The position numbers and the translations under genes are program-made. A stretch of DNA of 30,292 nt from Myrmaecium sp. VS I D KN 1 (Eukaryota > Ascomycota > Dothideomycetes > Valsariales > Valsariaceae), in assembly GCA_019775845.1 (NCBI GenBank), contig JADQAV010000010.1, positions 1 to 30,292 of the forward strand, in the 5' to 3' direction. Position 1 is the first letter of the stretch, and the number at the start of each line of letters is the position of its first letter. Shown here piece by piece: positions 22,046 through 30,292 of this stretch. Under the pieces are notes generated by a model. The model was not told the DNA's origin. It did not search any database and saw only the letters and a list, made by a program, of their open reading frames with translations.

Positions 22046-23099
22046 CTATCTCTATTAATACTAAGGAAGATAATATAGATAGAGGATATAACCGTCGCGA
22101 TATTATAAGCTCTAATTAATATAAAAGCTCTTACTCTTAACGCGGATAGTAGCTTTAAGTAAGTTAGTTAGTAGATAGTAGTTAATACTATTACCGCTAG
22201 ATTAAACTAATAAATAGGGAAGAAGATAGTTATAAATAAGTTATAAGTATTTAAAATACGTTAGAAAGAGTAGAAAGCCTATATAGTATATTACTTTAAT
22301 TAGAGGGAGAATCTTAATATAAGCCTCTTAAAGTTAATACTAGAAGTAATAGATAAGTACTTCTAATACTAGCCTAAATATAGGCTCTTTTAATTTTAAA
22401 AGATTATATATATAAAGCTATTAGAAGTATTATTTAGTAATAAGTTAGTAACTAGTTTAGTAGTAGTAATAGTAAATAAAATCTTATCTTAAGAAGAGTA
22501 ATACTAGGAAAGCTTACTAATAAAAAGTATTAAATTCTTACTATTACCGTTACGCTCGCTAACGCTAATAATATTAATACTAATAATACTTATACTATAT
22601 CCTCTTATAGAGCGTAAGAAAGCTACTAGGAATATATTTTTAATATCTAGAAAAAAGTACCTATATAATAATAATAAAGATAATATAAGAGCTATAGAGC
22701 GCTAGGCTTAATAGCTTATTATTAACTACTTATCTATTACTAAATATACTATTTAGCTTATTAAGAAAGAAGTTACTTCCTATCTAGATAAGGAAGTAGT
22801 AAATATTATCTATATAATATTAATATCTCTTAACGGTAACTAAATCGCGCGTATAATTATTAGCTATATTAAGAGTATATATAAGCGTATAATTAATAGA
22901 CTAGTAGAAAGAAGGAGGCGTATAAGAGTAATTAATTAAATAGTATTATTAGAAGCTAGCTACCGAGCCTTCTTTTATCCGTATTAATTATATATAAATT
23001 TAATACTATATTACTATATTAATTATAAAGCTACTTAGTAGTTATCTTATATTAAATCGGCGATCTCCTCTCTATATATAAATATCTAACGATAGTTAA

Positions 23100-24150
23100 T
23101 ATCTTCTTATAAATATATAAGCTCCTCTTTATCCTCTTTCCGTACTTCTTTATCTCTCTTTTTATTATAGATATTACTTAGCGCTATATTCTTAATTTCT
23201 ATATCTACCTAATAGTTAATATAGTTATAAATAGCTCTTAGAGCTAGTACTAGCTTTACTTATATATTTAGTAAGTATCCTTCTAGTTAGTAACGAAGCG
23301 TCTAAAAGTATTACTTAAAAATACTAAATATCCGCTCTATAATATTACGTAATAAAGTATAGTAGTAGTTAAATAGCTCTTTCTTATTTATTAACTTATT
23401 ATTACTTTATACCTATTCCTTTAGATAATATCTAACGCGTTAATATAGTATAAGGATAGTATTTAACTTAATTAAATAACTAGTATTACTAAGATAGTAA
23501 TAGCTTAGTAGTAAGCTAAATCCCCCTCTTATAACTATATTATTATAAACGTAGGTATTATAAGCTAACCCTTCCTATCTAGGAAATATATATATAAAGT
23601 TTATATTAAAGTTAATAGCGTAGATAATATTCTATAATAACTAGCCTTTATAGTTATATTAAGCTTTCTACTTAGAGTTATAAATATATATAGGAACGTA
23701 GCTTCTATCTAGAGCTTCTATATAGTTAGTAAACTAGGGCTAGCGGTAATTATTATATTTAATTACTTCTAGTATTATATTTATAAGTAGCTTTATAATC
23801 TCTTTATAAAGCTATAATAAATATTTTAATACTAAATAGAAGGCCCTATAAACTATTATAATTAAATACTACGTATATTTAGCGGCGTTTCTAAAAGATA
23901 CCTCCTATATAGTATTATATAAGAAGATTAATAGCTGCTTAACGGCTATATAACTAGGCTCTATATAGTTATTATTATTATAAAGATTAGTATTAGTTAC
24001 TAACTACTTTAATAGGACCTTAAAAGTAGCTTTTAGTAGCCGTATTATAGTTAATATATACTTTAAATAGCTCTTAAGTATATTCTCTATCTATTATTTA
24101 CCTCTACTATAGTTAGTATATTATAAACGGCGTTCTATTAATAGATAGCT
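23100..24150 (-). mobile_element. PIF/Harbinger DNA transposon: degraded DDE transposase
   Basis: Translating the minus strand without requiring ATG gives one frame that holds the landmarks of a Harbinger transposase in order. A helix-turn-helix-like part, VSFRNAAKYT, lies near 23,890. The first-Asp block EALDRSYVPIYI (23,701-23,720) matches the family's GA-DG-HI element. Then come YAINFNINFIYIFPR and EGLAYNTYVYNN (near 23,570; compare GWEGSAHDSRVL), and YYYLSNTSYL, matching the Y-L-DAGY block. The final part LLRNIIERIFSIFK (near 23,330) matches R-VIER-FG-LK. All were read from the sequence and compared with the family from memory. The frame is interrupted by about a dozen or more TAA/TAG codons, mostly where CAA/CAG would be hit by RIP, and has no ATG, so it is dead. 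Terminal repeats were not located. Confidence 0.75.
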
Positions 24151-25201
24151 TTAGTAAAAAGTAAGGAGAGCTCCCTACTACTAAGCGGTAATATAGGTAT
24201 CTAGCTATATAAAGGCGAGTATTATAACTATATTATAATAATAATAAGTAATAACTATAAGACTCTCTTCTAATAATATCCTTTATAAGGGGTTAGTAGT
24301 ATTTAATTAAGAATATCTATAATATATATATTATAGTATTAAGTTATAATAATAATAGTAATAATAGCGGTAGTATTAAATTATTATATATTACTACGGC
24401 GTTTACTTATTATAGCTAGGGGGGGGGCTTTAATATCTAGACGGCTTTTTTAATAAGCTATACTAAAAGTAAATAGTTTTATTAATAATACTAGGGCTAT
24501 TTTACTAGCTATCTAGATTCTATAAATAAGATAGTTAAATTACGAACAGATATTAAATAGCCCCTTTATTATTTATAAAACTAGCTAATAAAGTATCTAG
24601 ATATAACTAGATAAAACACTGCTAAATATACCCTAATTATTATAAAAGAATATTTACTAGGTTTTTTAAGAAAGATAACTAATTAGTTTAATAGTAGCTT
24701 AATATAGGTTAATCTACCTTTAAGCCTATATTTATTCTTATACTATAGTATTTATTTAAAAGATAATAGATTAGTAAGTTTTTATACTACTATAATTATA
24801 GCCTATATTATATATTAACGCCGGTAAATATAAGTACCTAGTATTAGTATTATCTTTTACTACGCTAGCGCTAAGCTTCCTATTTAAGCGTTAATATAAT
24901 ATAAGTCCTCTAAATATAGCTAGAGTTAGTTAGATAGGTTATCGACGATTACACGCGATAAGACTACTACCTTTAATAATATAGACTATTACGATAGCTA
25001 TAGAACCGATTATAACTCTGTAAGAAGTCTACGCGCAAGCACCGAGAGTTCCAGTTATTATAACTTTCACCGTATCTATCGCAGCTCAGTGCTATCAACT
25101 CAAACTTTTTCTCAGACCTTAAAAAAGGATCATGGACGATGGAAGATTGAAACATGCCCGCTCACCAGACCCACAAAAACTCAATGCCCCTTCCCAGGTT
25201 C

Positions 25202-27149
25202 CTACGACACCGTCGGCAACACCGGCTGCTCGGCGGGAACCTCCTCCCGATCCTGCACCTTCACATCCTCCACACCCTTCCGAACCTCCTCCACACCCGC
25301 CGCCGCTCCTCCATAATACCTCTGCAACCGCCTCTTGACCTCCTCCACCAACTCCGTCCGCTTAACAAGCACGCCCTCCTTCTCCGGGTGGCCCTCGGGC
25401 AAACCCAGCTGCTTGACGCGCACCAAACCATCACGCACCTCATCCTCACCCAAAATGACCGCGAACGGCACGCCGCTCTCCTCCGCCTTCTTGAACTGCG
25501 CCGGCAGCTTGGGTTTCACCTTCCACATGAACTCGGCCTTGACGCCGGCCTCCCAGAGCGTCGTGGCGACCTGCATGCGCTCCGGCAGCAGGCCCGTGAA
25601 CCCTTTCCCGCCGAACGCCATCACGTAGACGTCCACCTCGGTGGGCCGGATGGGGGCTTGGTTTTCGGCCGCCATGCGCGCCTTCGTGATGCTGAAGATG
25701 CGGTCCACGCCGAAGGAGATGCCCACGCAGGGGATCTGGCCCTTGCCGCTGAACATGCCGACCAGCTCGTCGTACCGGCCGCCCGCGGCGACGGAGCCCA
25801 CGCCGACGGAGGGGTCCGAGGAGCGGTCCTCGTCCGGGTCGACCGGCTTCTTCTCCTTCTTGGATTTCTTCTGAAGGGCCTGGGCCTCGTCGGAACCGGT
25901 GGCGGAGCCGGTGGCGGCCTGGGTGGAGACGGCGGGGGCGGAGCCCTCGGTGACGACTTCGTAGATGACGCCGGTGTAGTAGTCGAGCCCGCGGGCGAGG
26001 GACATGTCGAAGCTGATCTTGGGCAGGACCTCGAAGACCTCGAGGTAGTTGAAGAGGAGGGCCATGTCGTCGAGACCCTTCTTGGCGGAAGCGTTGGCGG
26101 AGAGGACGGGGTCGGCGCTGAGCTTGTCCAGCAGCTCGCGGGAGCCCTTGAAGTTGACGTACTCGCCGATCTTGTCGGCGACGGCGGGATCGAGGCCCTT
26201 TTCTTCCGTCATCTCGCGGCGGACTTCGGTCCAGGGGGACTGTAGGAGGTTAATGACATTTCCTCCTTCGTGGAGCCATCATCATATACCTTATCCAGCT
26301 TATCCACCGCACTACTTATCGTCCTCAGCTTATCCGTAGGGACGCCACAGACCTCGAAGATACCGTCGAGGATCTTGCGGTGGTTGATCTTGATGGTGTA
26401 CTTTCCCTGCCAGCCCAGCGCCTCGAAAATCTCAGTCGTGATGCGGAGGATCTCGGCGTCGGGAAGCATGGGATCGTAGACACCGGCGATGTCGAAGTCG
26501 CACTGGTAAAACTCCCGCATGCGGCCCTTAGTCATGGCGGGCTGATCTCGTCGGTAGACCTTGGCGATGTGGTAGCGCTTGATGCTGGAGACGGACTGGT
26601 TCATGGCGAGCCAGCGGGCGAAGGGGACGGTGAGATCGTAGCGCAGGGAGCAGAGCTCGCCGCCCTGGTCGGCAAGGTCGTAGATGAGCTTGCTGTCCTC
26701 GCCATACTTGCCGGCGAGAATCTCCTTCAGCTCGAAGACGGGACTGGATTGTATGTCAGAGAGGATGGGACGGCGGATATATCTGTTCACAACAAACGTA
26801 CGTATCGATGGTGACGGCGCCGTGACGCTTGAAGACTTCGGTGATAGTGGAGAAGATTTTGTCGCGGATGACCATGTCAGTACCCTCCCCTACATGCCAC
26901 TATCAGTCCTGAACGTATGCGACAAGCCGGCGAGGTAGGCCACTCACAATCCTTGGTGCCCTTGGGGGTCTTGAGCTGGAAAGAAGTCTTCTCCTTCTTG
27001 CCCATGTTTGCGGGTCGGTCGACGGGGTACCGGTGTCTCAGCAGCGAGGTAGATCGGAAGGACCGCGAAGGTGACTGGGCAGTAGCGATTCGGACGATTC
27101 GGAGGAAAGGCCGGGCGGGTAGGGAGGTTCGGGGGAGGAGGGCGAGCAT
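25202..27149 (-). CDS. Histidyl-tRNA synthetase, cytosolic and probably mitochondrial
   Basis: Exons 27149-26948, 26889-26802, 26743-26290 and 26239-25202, with introns of 58, 58 and 50 nt, give 593 residues from the ATG at 27149, or 545 from the in-frame ATG at 27005 ([20 protein letters not shown]). It charges tRNA-His. Class II motif 2 is [10 protein letters not shown] (131-140) through YRRDQP...[10 protein letters not shown] (160-182). The histidine motifs are [10 protein letters not shown] (329-338) and AAGGRYDEL (399-407), and motif 3 is [10 protein letters not shown] (421-430). A charged, Lys/Asp-rich insert separates the two histidine motifs, as is common in fungi. The anticodon-binding domain follows. 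Residues 1-48 are Arg/Ser/Leu-rich without acidic residues until near the end, a classic mitochondrial presequence. Yeast HTS1 makes both forms from two starts, and the same is inferred here. The gene symbol is left blank because it would follow yeast usage. Confidence 0.93.
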
Positions 27150-27453
27150 ACAGTGTGAGAGGGAATGTTTTTGGAGGGGCAGAGTAAAGGTCGGTGGGGT
27201 AAAGTGGGAAGTCACTAGGATCGCGGGAGTCATCCACGCATCGCCGGTGCCGGGAGCAAACCTGGAAAATCGCATATTCTGGCCTTAGGCAGGAACAGCT
27301 TTCACCATGCGCCTCAGGCAGAAACATGCGCTTCCTGTACCTGTCGCACCCCGCACACCAACAACTCCAACACCAAGCCAAGGCCACCACCATCATTGTC
27401 CCATGCATCGTGAGGATCGCGGACGGATGCGCGTGTAGAGACAATCGACCACG
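27150..27453. promoter_or_regulatory. Shared divergent promoter of HisRS and Vps33
   Basis: Only 304 bp separate the long HisRS start (27149, minus) from the Vps33 ATG (27454, plus), so both promoters must share it. An in-frame upstream ATG for HisRS exists at 27275 but its extension does not look like a presequence. A TGACTC core (minus strand, 27227-27232) resembles the Gcn4/CpcA amino-acid-starvation element, which would suit a tRNA synthetase, but a 6-mer is weak evidence. Confidence 0.55.
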
Positions 27454-29924
27454 ATGGCCCCGCATGCCGCCTTGAACGCCGCCGAGATCGGGGAAAAGGC
27501 GCGTCGAGACCTCCTGCAGCTCCTTGAAGGCGTACGTAAGGCTTCCCCCCGCTTGAGGCCTGCCTGCGATACTCACTCATCACGTGCATCATTCACAGGT
27601 CCGCGGCAAGAAGAACCTGGTGCTTGAGAAGTCGCTGGCCGGTCCGTTGAATCTGCTCGTCAAGTTCTCTACTCTTCAAGAGTACGGCGTTGATAGGCCG
27701 TTCTTCCTGGAGAACGACAACATCGACTCCTCCCAGCGCAATGTTGTCTTCCTGGCCCGTGGAGAAAAGGCTCAAACTATCACGGCTGTTGCTGGTACGT
27801 CTCGCAGTCTCTTGATACTCACATGGATCTATAGAGATCGGGCAGGTCTATCATCCCACCCTGTCCGATCAAGTCCGATCCTAGAAGAAACGTCGTCAAT
27901 TCAATCACATCTGCAGCATGATCATTAGGGTTCTTTTCGTATCTACAAAGAAGTTTACCATCAGAACATGCTAACATCGCCCTCCAGACCAGATCAACCG
28001 GCTGCGTCGCAACGGCACGATCGATCATGAGTTCTCGATCTTCTGGGTGCCGCGACGGACGCTCATCTCCGACACCATCCTGGAAGAGGCTGGTGTCCTC
28101 GGTGAAGCCAACATCTCTCAGTTTCCACTGTACTTTGTTCCTCTAGCCGATGATCTCCTTTCCCTCGAACTGGACGATGCATTTGGCGATCTCTATCTAG
28201 TGCGTATGCTGCTGCTGAGGGTCCTCAGCCTCTACTGACATCACCCCCAGCGGAAAGATCCCAACTGCATCTTTCTCGCCGCCAAAGCCCTCATGCAGAT
28301 CCAACAGAAGCATGGCCTCTTCCCGCGTATCCTCGGCAAAGGTGACAATGCCAAACGACTGGCAGACTTGCTGGTCCGCATGCGGAACGAAGTCTCCGTC
28401 GGAGACGACAACAGCAGCAGCGCATCACCCTTGGGTCTCACACCTAGCTCCTCGATCGAGAGCCTGATCATCATCGACCGCGAAGTCGACTTCCCCACTA
28501 TCCTCCTCACCCAGCTCACCTACGAAGGCCTCATCGACGAGGTCTTCAAGATCGACGCCAACTCGACCGAAGTCGACTCCTCCGTGGTGGGCGGGGCCAC
28601 CCCCCAAAGCAGCAAAGGCGGCGCCGCCTCCGCGGCCGGCTCCTCCACCTTGAAGCGGAAGATCCAGCTGGACCCGAAGGACCCGCTCTACAGCACGCTC
28701 AGCGACTCCAACTTCGCCGTCGTCGGCACGCTGCTCAACAAAGTCGCGCGTCGGCTCGCATCGACGTACGACAACCGACAGATCGCCTCAAAGACGACGT
28801 CGGAGCTGCGCGACTTCGTCAACAAGCTCCCTGGCTATCAAGCCGAGCAGGCGAGCCTAAAGCTGCACACCGCGCTCGCGGAGGAGATCATCAAGTACAC
28901 CCGCACCGACCGGTTCGCGCGCATCCTCGAGGTGCAGCAGAACCTGGCCGCGGGCGCCGACCCAACCGGCCAGCACGACCACATCGAGGAGCTGATGGCG
29001 CGCGACGTGCCCCTCGCCACCACCCTGCGCCTCCTCTGCCTCTATTCCACCCTGCACAACGGCATCAAGCCGCGCGACCTCGAGCATTTCAAGCGGCTCG
29101 TCCTCGCCGCCTACGGGCCCCAGCACCTGCTCACCCTGCACCGCCTCGAAAAAGCCGGCTTGCTCATCCCGCGCGGAGGGTCCGCCCTCTCCCTACCAAC
29201 CTCCTTCCTCCCCTCCCTCACCAATCCCACCCCCACCACCCAAACCTCCCCCTCCCCCAACCCCAACGCCCCCACCGACCCCACCACCCCACAAACAACC
29301 AACTACCCCCTCCTCCGCAAGCACCTGCACCTCATCCTCGACGGCGTGACGGAATCCCACCCCACGGACGTCGCGTACACCTACTCCGGCTACGCGCCCC
29401 TCAGCCTCCGCCTCGTCGAATGCATCCTCCGCAAACCCTACCTCGCCTCCCTCGCGCGCTCGCACCAGCACCCCTCCACCCGCCAAGCCCTGCAGTCCGC
29501 CACGGGCTGGCGCCACTACGACGACCTCGTGTCGCGCCACGTGCGGGGCGCGACGGTGGATCGGGTGCAGCGTGGAAGCGCCGGAGCCGGAGGCACAGCC
29601 GGAGGCGCTGGAGGCGCTGGAGGCGAAAGCGCAGCGGTAGAGGCGGCCCGGGACCGCGAGAGGGAGCGCGTGGTGCTGGTGTTTTTTTTGGGCGGGGTGG
29701 GAAGGGCGGAGGTCGCTGGGTTACGGTGGTTGGGGGGGAGGTTGCGGGAGGAAGGAGGAGGAGGGGGGCGGGGCGCCGGCGGGCGGAGGGTGGTGATGGC
29801 GACGACGGGGGTGGTGAGGGGGGATGGGGTGGTGGGGTGTGCGGTTGAGGGGAGGGGGTTTCGGGGGGTGGGGGAGGAGGGGCAGGCCCCGGGGCAGGTT
29901 GGGGGGGGAGGGGAGATGAGTTAG
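27454..29924 (+). CDS. vps33: Vps33, SM-family (Sec1/Munc18) subunit of HOPS/CORVET
   Basis: Exons 27454-27531, 27599-27794, 27988-28199 and 28251-29924, with introns of 67, 193 and 51 nt, give 719 residues. Vps33 binds SNARE bundles and chaperones their assembly in the class C tethering complexes at endosome and vacuole membranes. Landmarks: RGKKNLVLEKSLAGPLNLL, DQINRLRRNGTIDHEFSIFW, VPRRTLISD, SLIIIDREVDFPTILLTQL followed by TYEGLIDE (to ~259), LRDFVNKLPGYQAEQASLKL, and near the C-terminus VVLVFFLGGVGRAEV, the family's VFFIGGVT-AE element, then RVVMATTGVVRGD. The 193-nt second intron is long for this window but has a perfect GCTAAC branch and restores ADQINRL. A Pro/Thr-rich loop (~485-515) and a Gly/Arg-rich end are insertions relative to other Vps33 proteins. 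The ATG has a good context (CACGATGGCC). Confidence 0.92.
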
Positions 29925-30168
29925 GTTGGGGAGATGGAACGGAGGAGAGGACATGGATGGTGATGAATGCAGATGGAGGTAGAACGCCGTGGGATGTACG
30001 TTTGTATGGTATATACAGAGCTAGCAAAGGAAGAGAATGAAGATGGAAAAGACATGTCCTATAAACCCATAAAACGGCGTGTGTGTATATCCTACTATCC
30101 GTACAGAAAGAAGACGTGCGACGCAACCAGACATAACATGGCATAACCCATTAATCCACAAGCATGAC

Positions 30169-30195
30169 CCATCCATCCATCCATCCATCCATCCA
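30169..30195. repeat. (CCAT)n microsatellite, about 6.5 units
   Basis: Uninterrupted CCAT units read directly from the sequence, 245 bp after the Vps33 stop. Confidence 0.9.
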
Positions 30196-30263
30196 CAGCA
30201 CCACACCACCCAACCCCCCAAAAACCATCTCATCCTTCTTCATTCTTCAACAATCACAACTCC

Positions 30264-30292
30264 AAAAAAAAAAAAAAAAAAAAAAAAAAAAA
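30264..30292. repeat. Poly-A run of 29 bases at the window end
   Basis: The window ends in 29 consecutive A. This may be a genomic homopolymer or a contig/assembly end; it is not near an expected poly-A tail on the correct gene, since the Vps33 stop is 340 bp upstream, although a transcript end there cannot be excluded. Confidence 0.85.

Larger units (their letters stand above)
20990..24960. other. RIP island 2: AT-rich transposon graveyard
   Basis: About 4 kb with the same loss of CA and TG and excess of TA as island 1, beginning ~250 bp upstream of the kinase start and ending ~240 bp before the HisRS stop. It contains a PIF/Harbinger transposase fossil (minus), a RIP-free inverted-repeat element near its left edge, and a simple ACT/ATT tract. 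Plus-strand sequence at roughly 22.2-22.95 kb has partly open frames convergent with the transposase; it may be the element's second gene, but I could not identify it. Confidence 0.85.
29925..30292. other. Vps33 3' flank to window end
   Basis: No gene seen. The stretch carries the Vps33 3' UTR, a CCAT tetranucleotide run and a terminal poly-A run. Confidence 0.5.

Noticed and set aside
27584-27928. Stand-alone 114-residue frame within Vps33
   Set aside because: It is Vps33 exon 2 running on into the 193-nt intron; splicing gives the family sequence.
29401-30144. Pro-rich minus-strand frame opposite the Vps33 C-terminus
   Set aside because: Shadow of the GC-skewed Gly/Arg-rich coding strand.
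1-30292. tRNA genes and CRISPR arrays
   Set aside because: No cloverleaf-like A/B box pairs were noticed by eye, and tandem arrays here are gapless minisatellites in a eukaryotic genome, not spaced repeats.

Overview
The window looks like nuclear DNA of a filamentous ascomycete (Pezizomycotina). The genes are GC-rich and carry short introns, mostly 50-100 nt, with GT...AG ends and CTAAC-type branch sites. They alternate with two very AT-rich blocks that have lost almost every CpA/TpG dinucleotide, the mark of repeat-induced point mutation (RIP). I resolved exon structure by eye from splice sites and protein-family continuity; nothing was run.

Layout. (1) 1-708, minus: 5' part of an unrecognised conserved-looking gene cut by the window edge. 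(2) 2136-4766, minus: a secreted protein with an N-terminal Cys-rich CBM52-like module and a huge Ala/Ser/Thr-rich tail. (3) 6969-8615, minus: F-box protein, four exons. (4) 8974-11262, minus: complete phenylalanine/histidine ammonia-lyase family enzyme, three exons, with an intact ASG (MIO) triad. (5) about 11.9-17.35 kb: RIP island 1. Its minus strand holds the fossil of an intron-bearing gene with an in-frame 14-residue repeat. (6) 17.35-20.99 kb: a GC-normal pocket with a small charged protein (+) and an APH-type phosphotransferase (-). (7) about 21.0-24.96 kb: RIP island 2, with a PIF/Harbinger transposase fossil (-) and a ~409-bp inverted-repeat element that escaped RIP. (8) 25202-27149, minus: histidyl-tRNA synthetase with a probable dual mitochondrial/cytosolic start. 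(9) 27454-29924, plus: Vps33, the SM-family subunit of HOPS/CORVET, divergent from HisRS across a 304-bp shared promoter. The last bases are a CCAT repeat and a poly-A run.

HisRS and Vps33 are housekeeping genes (translation; vacuolar/endosomal fusion). PAL, the F-box protein and the CBM52-like wall protein are accessory or regulatory. The kinase pocket lies between two silenced transposon graveyards, the setting in which fungal accessory genes change fastest. No known gene cluster or complete mobile element is evident. The most unusual material sits inside the RIP islands. There, loss of CpA/TpG has removed nearly all ATG codons, so ordinary ORF calling sees nothing although frames, introns and protein-family motifs are still readable.
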